Source: an uncultured Pirellulaceae bacterium (GTDB lineage: Bacteria; Planctomycetota; Planctomycetia; Pirellulales; Pirellulaceae). Taken from it: a stretch of 8,075 nucleotides of DNA. A program made the translations under genes and the position numbers. The stretch is taken from positions 1 through 8,075 of the forward strand of contig CAMYKF010000746.1 in NCBI GenBank assembly GCA_947258905.1. Reading direction: 5' to 3'. The notes beneath the pieces were generated by a model, which saw only the letters and a list, made by a program, of their open reading frames with translations, ran no database searches and was not told the origin of the DNA. Positions 5,510-8,075 of the stretch are shown here, piece after piece (positions within the stretch are counted from its first letter, which is position 1; each line of letters starts with the position of its first letter).

Positions 5510-6370
5510 TTATGTCGTGCAGCTACGGTCGATTTGGCGGCCCGGAATCTCATGATAGTCGTGATTGTCCGCCATCGAATGCAGTGACTCGATCGGTCCG
5601 TAGGCATCCTCAGGCAGCACTTCGACGCCGGATATCATGAGCCGCGACCTGGTCTCCGCCAGGCCGGGATGTTGTAACGCGGCTATTACAGCCTGCCGCA
5701 TGACAGCCAGGGTGGCCGGGTCAGCATTAGAGGCCGTGACGTAGGGTGGAGCCGGCACCAGATCCGTGTGATGAATCACTCTGGTTCCCTCCAGTTCAGC
5801 GGGCCGATATCTGGCCAGCAGTGCGTATGTCACACAATCAATCGCCGCCACGTCGACTTCGCCGCTTTGAATCATGTGCAAACTGCGCTCGTGCGCGCCG
5901 CTCATGTTGACCTTGGTGAAAAAGCGCCCGTCACAATGAAGGGGCGCAACGAGGGCCCGCAGCACATTCATGCCCGAATGCGAAGTCGGTGTATTGATAA
6001 CGCAGCGCGTGCCCCGCAATTCTTCCACGCTGTGAAAGTCCGAGTCGGCACGGACGACGACAAGACTCCGATACTGGCTGCCTCGGCAACCGGGTACCTC
6101 GTAACAGGGAGTGGCAACTGCCTGCAGGTGGTCGGCATAGGCCATACGCACGTCATAGCCGCAAGCTTGCCCGAAAAAGAACTCGGTCGATGTCCATTGC
6201 CTCTCGTAGGCAACATGCCGATTTAATTCATCGGGAACACCGGCCAAACCTGCCAGCCGGAACTGTCGTTTTAGCTCGCACCACAGTTGATCGGTCTCGG
6301 CACGTACCTCATCGAGGTCGTACCAGGGCAAGCTGGCGAGCAAGCGGCTTTTGTTTGCCGGAGATGACAT
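5510..6370 (-). CDS. PhnD-like periplasmic-binding-fold protein (phosphate/phosphonate ABC substrate-binding family), orphan
   Basis: From the ATG at 6370 this is a 286-residue type 2 periplasmic-binding-protein fold of the PhnD group (PF12974-like). Recognisable parts are the opening ASLPWYDLDEV, the hinge-region SQYRSLVVVRADS (about 98-110), CVINTPTSHSGMNVLR (about 123-138), which matches the PhnD ligand-loop pattern, and SGAHERSLHMIQSGEVDVAAID (about 157-178), where PhnD proteins carry the second loop. No signal peptide follows this ATG. The reading frame is open back to a GTG at 6424 that would add a hydrophobic segment, but a candidate -10 box overlaps that GTG, so the ATG is preferred. 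No permease or ATPase gene is adjacent. The ligand is unknown, and a cytoplasmic sensor or binding role is as likely as uptake. The EgtB-like gene lies upstream on the same strand. Confidence 0.78.
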   Translation of the reverse strand: MSSPANKSRLLASLPWYDLDEVRAETDQLWCELKRQFRLAGLAGVPDELNRHVAYERQWTSTEFFFGQACGYDVRMAYADHLQAVATPCYEVPGCRGSQYRSLVVVRADSDFHSVEELRGTRCVINTPTSHSGMNVLRALVAPLHCDGRFFTKVNMSGAHERSLHMIQSGEVDVAAIDCVTYALLARYRPAELEGTRVIHHTDLVPAPPYVTASNADPATLAVMRQAVIAALQHPGLAETRSRLMISGVEVLPEDAYGPIESLHSMADNHDYHEIPGRQIDRSCTT

Positions 6371-6415
6371 TAGGACCAAATGAAGCGCGATCGGTTTGGA
6401 AATCACGAGCAGAAC

Positions 6416-6444
6416 ATGATACACACTGCTGACGGGATTGGCAG
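6416..6444 (-). promoter_or_regulatory. Candidate promoter of the PhnD-like gene
   Basis: On the minus strand CTGCCA (6444-6439, 4 of 6) and TATCAT (6421-6416, 5 of 6) are spaced by 17 bp. Transcription would begin near 6409, giving a leader of about 39 nt to the ATG at 6370. It would exclude the GTG at 6424 as the start. Confidence 0.4.
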
Positions 6445-6450
6445 ACCCTG

Positions 6451-6465
6451 AACAGTCACACTGTT
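6451..6465. promoter_or_regulatory. Inverted repeat AACAGT-CAC-ACTGTT upstream of the PhnD-like promoter
   Basis: A perfect 6+3+6 palindrome lies 6 bp upstream of the candidate -35 box, where an activator site would be expected. A second imperfect repeat follows immediately (TTTGAA 6464-6469 with TTCAAA 6485-6490). No transcription-factor family is recognised. Confidence 0.3.
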
Positions 6466-6516
6466 TGAATGTGAAGAACCGAAGTTCAAAGTGATTTGTA
6501 ACGTTTGCCAGCTAAC

Positions 6517-6550
6517 CAAACCGCAACGCTCAGCAAACCGCAACGCTCAG
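6517..6550. repeat. Perfect tandem duplication of 17 bp at the 3' end of the EgtB-like gene
   Basis: CAAACCGCAACGCTCAG occurs twice without interruption (6517-6533 and 6534-6550). The second copy includes the TGA stop codon of the EgtB-like gene (6549-6547, minus strand), so the duplication places another TGA-containing copy just downstream. It looks like a recent slippage event and does not alter the protein. Confidence 0.85.
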
Positions 6551-7884
6551 AAATTCCGGGCACAAGTGCGAAACCCGGCAAACACATCTCGACGATCGGG
6601 CTGGTAGTAATTCCGCCAGGTGTTGCGCATCATGCGGCCGCGAGTCGCCCAGCAGCCGCCACGCAAAGCATTGCGGATTCCGAAACAGGATTGCGAATAC
6701 TCTTTATACGGATCGGCCACGAATCCCGGGTAAGGACCAAACGTACACGAAGTCCATTCCCAGACGTTGCCCAGCAACTGGCGGCATCCCTGCGGAGTGT
6801 CGCCCGCGGAGTGTGCCCGGCTGTCCGCGGTTCCCATGAGCTGCCAGTCAAAATTTGCTGATTCCTCCTTAGGAGGATCGTCCCCCCACGGATAATGCCG
6901 TTTGCCACTGGCACCATTGCCGGCAGCCGCGAATTCCCATTCGGCTTCACTGGGCAAACGACGCCCTGCCCAGCGGCAAAACGCATTGGCCTCGTACCAG
7001 TTAACGTGAATCATGGCATGATCGTCGTGTAGCGGCAGCCACTGGTCGAAATGACGGAACACCCGGCAGTCACCCTCCCGTTTCCAGTACAGCGGGTGTT
7101 GTGCGTCCACGGATGTTCGCCATTGCCATCCTTCATCGGACCACAGTTCCGCGCGCCTGTATCCGCCGTCATCCACGAAGTCGGCATACTGTCGCATGGT
7201 GACCGCAGTGCGCGCCATGGCAAAAGGCTGAACACTGACCGGATGCGCCCATTTTTCGTTGTCGAAAGCAAACGCTGCATTCCGCTCCGCTCCCAGCCGG
7301 AATTCTCCGCCTGGATACTCGATATCGCCAGTCGGGGTTGATTCCCCCACAACACTTCCGGTCGTGGCCTTTACGGCTTCGCAGTCGGGCTCCGGGTAGG
7401 CAAGTGTTTGTCGTGTGTACAGGAATGACTCGGCGTGCATGTCCTCGTGAAACACCGACAACTTGACAAAGTAAATCAGGTCTTCGGTTAGCGGCGTCGT
7501 TTCCAGCAGCGCCAGCACGTTCTCGCATACCTGCCGACAATATCCGAACATGTCCTCGCGCGGTGGCAGTGGCAGATCCCAGCGCACAGCGTGTTCGATG
7601 GCAATCGAGTCGTACAGATCATCAGCGTCGTGGCGGATGGGTGGCTGGCCAGCCACGTGCTGCAGTACCCAGTGTTCCTGGAACCAGGCCGCGTGTCCGA
7701 CCTCCCACAGCAGCGGATTGATGGTGGGCAGTTTGGGTCCGATCAGTTGCTGGTCATCGAGATCAGCGAGAAGCTGCAATGATTGTTTCCTGGCATCCTG
7801 GACCCACGCAGCCAGAATGCCCGGCGTATTCGCTCGATCCGAGGTCAATTCCGAATCCGTGATTACGCGGGGACTATTGGGCAT
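6547..7884 (-). CDS. EgtB/SenA-type non-haem iron enzyme (DinB_2 plus SUMF1/FGE-sulfatase domains)
   Basis: This 445-residue protein has the two-domain layout of hercynine-oxidising sulfoxide synthases. The N-terminal DinB-like four-helix domain (about 25-165) provides iron-binding histidines: His64 in EVGHAAWFQEHW and His146/His150 in HEDMH. The spacing matches that recalled for mycobacterial EgtB (His51, His134, His138). The C-terminal FGE-like domain (about 175-445) shows YPGGEFRLGAE, INWYEANAFC-type HVNWYEANAFCRWAGRRLPSE, GNVWEWTS (372-379), LRGGCWATR and the ending RDVFAGFRTCARNF. Family members join a sulfur or selenium donor to hercynine (EgtB, SenA) or histidine (OvoA, which is longer). 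The NPLLWE, RWDLPLP and FAGFRTCA motifs also recall SenA-like selenoneine synthases, so the donor is undecided. No egtD, senB or senC is in the window. The ATG at 7884 has only a weak ribosome binding site. Confidence 0.87.
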   Translation of the reverse strand: MPNSPRVITDSELTSDRANTPGILAAWVQDARKQSLQLLADLDDQQLIGPKLPTINPLLWEVGHAAWFQEHWVLQHVAGQPPIRHDADDLYDSIAIEHAVRWDLPLPPREDMFGYCRQVCENVLALLETTPLTEDLIYFVKLSVFHEDMHAESFLYTRQTLAYPEPDCEAVKATTGSVVGESTPTGDIEYPGGEFRLGAERNAAFAFDNEKWAHPVSVQPFAMARTAVTMRQYADFVDDGGYRRAELWSDEGWQWRTSVDAQHPLYWKREGDCRVFRHFDQWLPLHDDHAMIHVNWYEANAFCRWAGRRLPSEAEWEFAAAGNGASGKRHYPWGDDPPKEESANFDWQLMGTADSRAHSAGDTPQGCRQLLGNVWEWTSCTFGPYPGFVADPYKEYSQSCFGIRNALRGGCWATRGRMMRNTWRNYYQPDRRDVFAGFRTCARNF

Positions 7885-7939
7885 TTGTGTTTTGCACTGG
7901 TTTCCGGAATATCATGGCAACTACAGCAGTAAACCGTTT

Positions 7940-7968
7940 ATTCTATCAAAATCAGCTGACAGACCCAA
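7940..7968 (-). promoter_or_regulatory. Candidate promoter of the EgtB-like gene
   Basis: On the minus strand TTGGGT (7968-7963, 3 of 6) and TAGAAT (7945-7940, 5 of 6) are spaced by 17 bp, in an AT-richer part of the divergent intergenic region. Transcription would start near 7933, about 49 nt before the ATG at 7884. Confidence 0.35.
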
Positions 7969-8019
7969 AGCACTTGGTTGCATCAATCAATATCGCCTTT
8001 TTAATAAGTCCGAACAATC

Positions 8020-8075
8020 ATGAAAGCCGGCGTCAGTATTTCGATTTTTGTTTTCGCGGTCCTGCTGCCACACCT
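8020..8075 (+). CDS. 5' end of a probable exported protein (partial, runs off the window)
   Basis: An ATG at 8020 opens a frame that stays open to the window end. The 18 complete codons give MKAGVSISIFVFAVLLPH: a lysine at position 2 followed by a strongly hydrophobic stretch, as in Sec or lipoprotein signal peptides. No Shine-Dalgarno sequence precedes it. A weak promoter (TTGCAT 7978-7983, 16 bp, TTTAAT 8000-8005) would start transcription only about 8 nt upstream of the ATG. It is divergent from the EgtB-like gene. Too little is present to name a family, and a chance open frame is possible. Confidence 0.4.
   Translation, partial: MKAGVSISIFVFAVLLPH

Noticed and set aside
6371..6424. GTG start at 6424 giving the PhnD-like protein a hydrophobic N-terminus
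   Set aside because: The stretch lacks a clear basic N-region and cleavage site, a candidate -10 box overlaps the GTG, and homology begins after the ATG at 6370.

Overview
The window looks like chromosomal DNA from a free-living, aerobic, moderately GC-rich bacterium. My best guess is Planctomycetota (Pirellulales-like). This rests on family resemblance recalled from memory: the Tat-exported metallophosphoesterase, the membrane-anchored alpha/beta hydrolase and the hairpin-rich intergenic repeats all look planctomycete-like. Shine-Dalgarno sites are mostly weak and some starts are TTG or GTG. The asparagine synthetases resemble the E. coli enzymes closely, so a gammaproteobacterial host or transfer of those two genes is not excluded.

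Layout. Positions 1-334 hold no credible gene. They contain hairpin-forming repeat units in inverted orientation and a 24-bp sequence present twice in direct orientation (75-98 and 276-299). Next comes a minus-strand pair, probably one operon: a Tat-exported calcineurin-like metallophosphoesterase (2119 down to 1169), then an alpha/beta hydrolase with an N-terminal membrane segment (1159 down to 335). A divergent promoter region (2120-2336) separates this pair from asnB (2337-4004, glutamine-dependent asparagine synthetase). asnA (4235-5365, ammonia-dependent asparagine synthetase) follows on the same strand after a 230-bp gap that holds a candidate promoter and a leader able to fold into a long stem. 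Convergent with asnA lie two minus-strand genes: an orphan PhnD-like substrate-binding protein (6370 down to 5510) and, upstream of it, an EgtB/SenA-type non-haem iron enzyme (7884 down to 6547). At the right edge a plus-strand gene begins at 8020 with a signal-peptide-like N-terminus and runs off the window.

How the genes work together. asnB and asnA make the same product, asparagine from aspartate, with different nitrogen donors (glutamine or free ammonium), so the pair could cover nitrogen-poor and ammonium-rich conditions. The metallophosphoesterase and hydrolase act at or beyond the cytoplasmic membrane and are probably co-expressed, but their substrates cannot be read from sequence. The EgtB-like enzyme should form a C-S (or C-Se) bond on a histidine derivative, but no egtD, senB or senC lies in the window.

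I saw no CRISPR array, tRNA, rRNA, transposase gene or complete defence system. The least explained items are the repeat block at 1-299, the asnA leader, the palindrome in the metallophosphoesterase leader, and the substrates of the EgtB-like and PhnD-like proteins.
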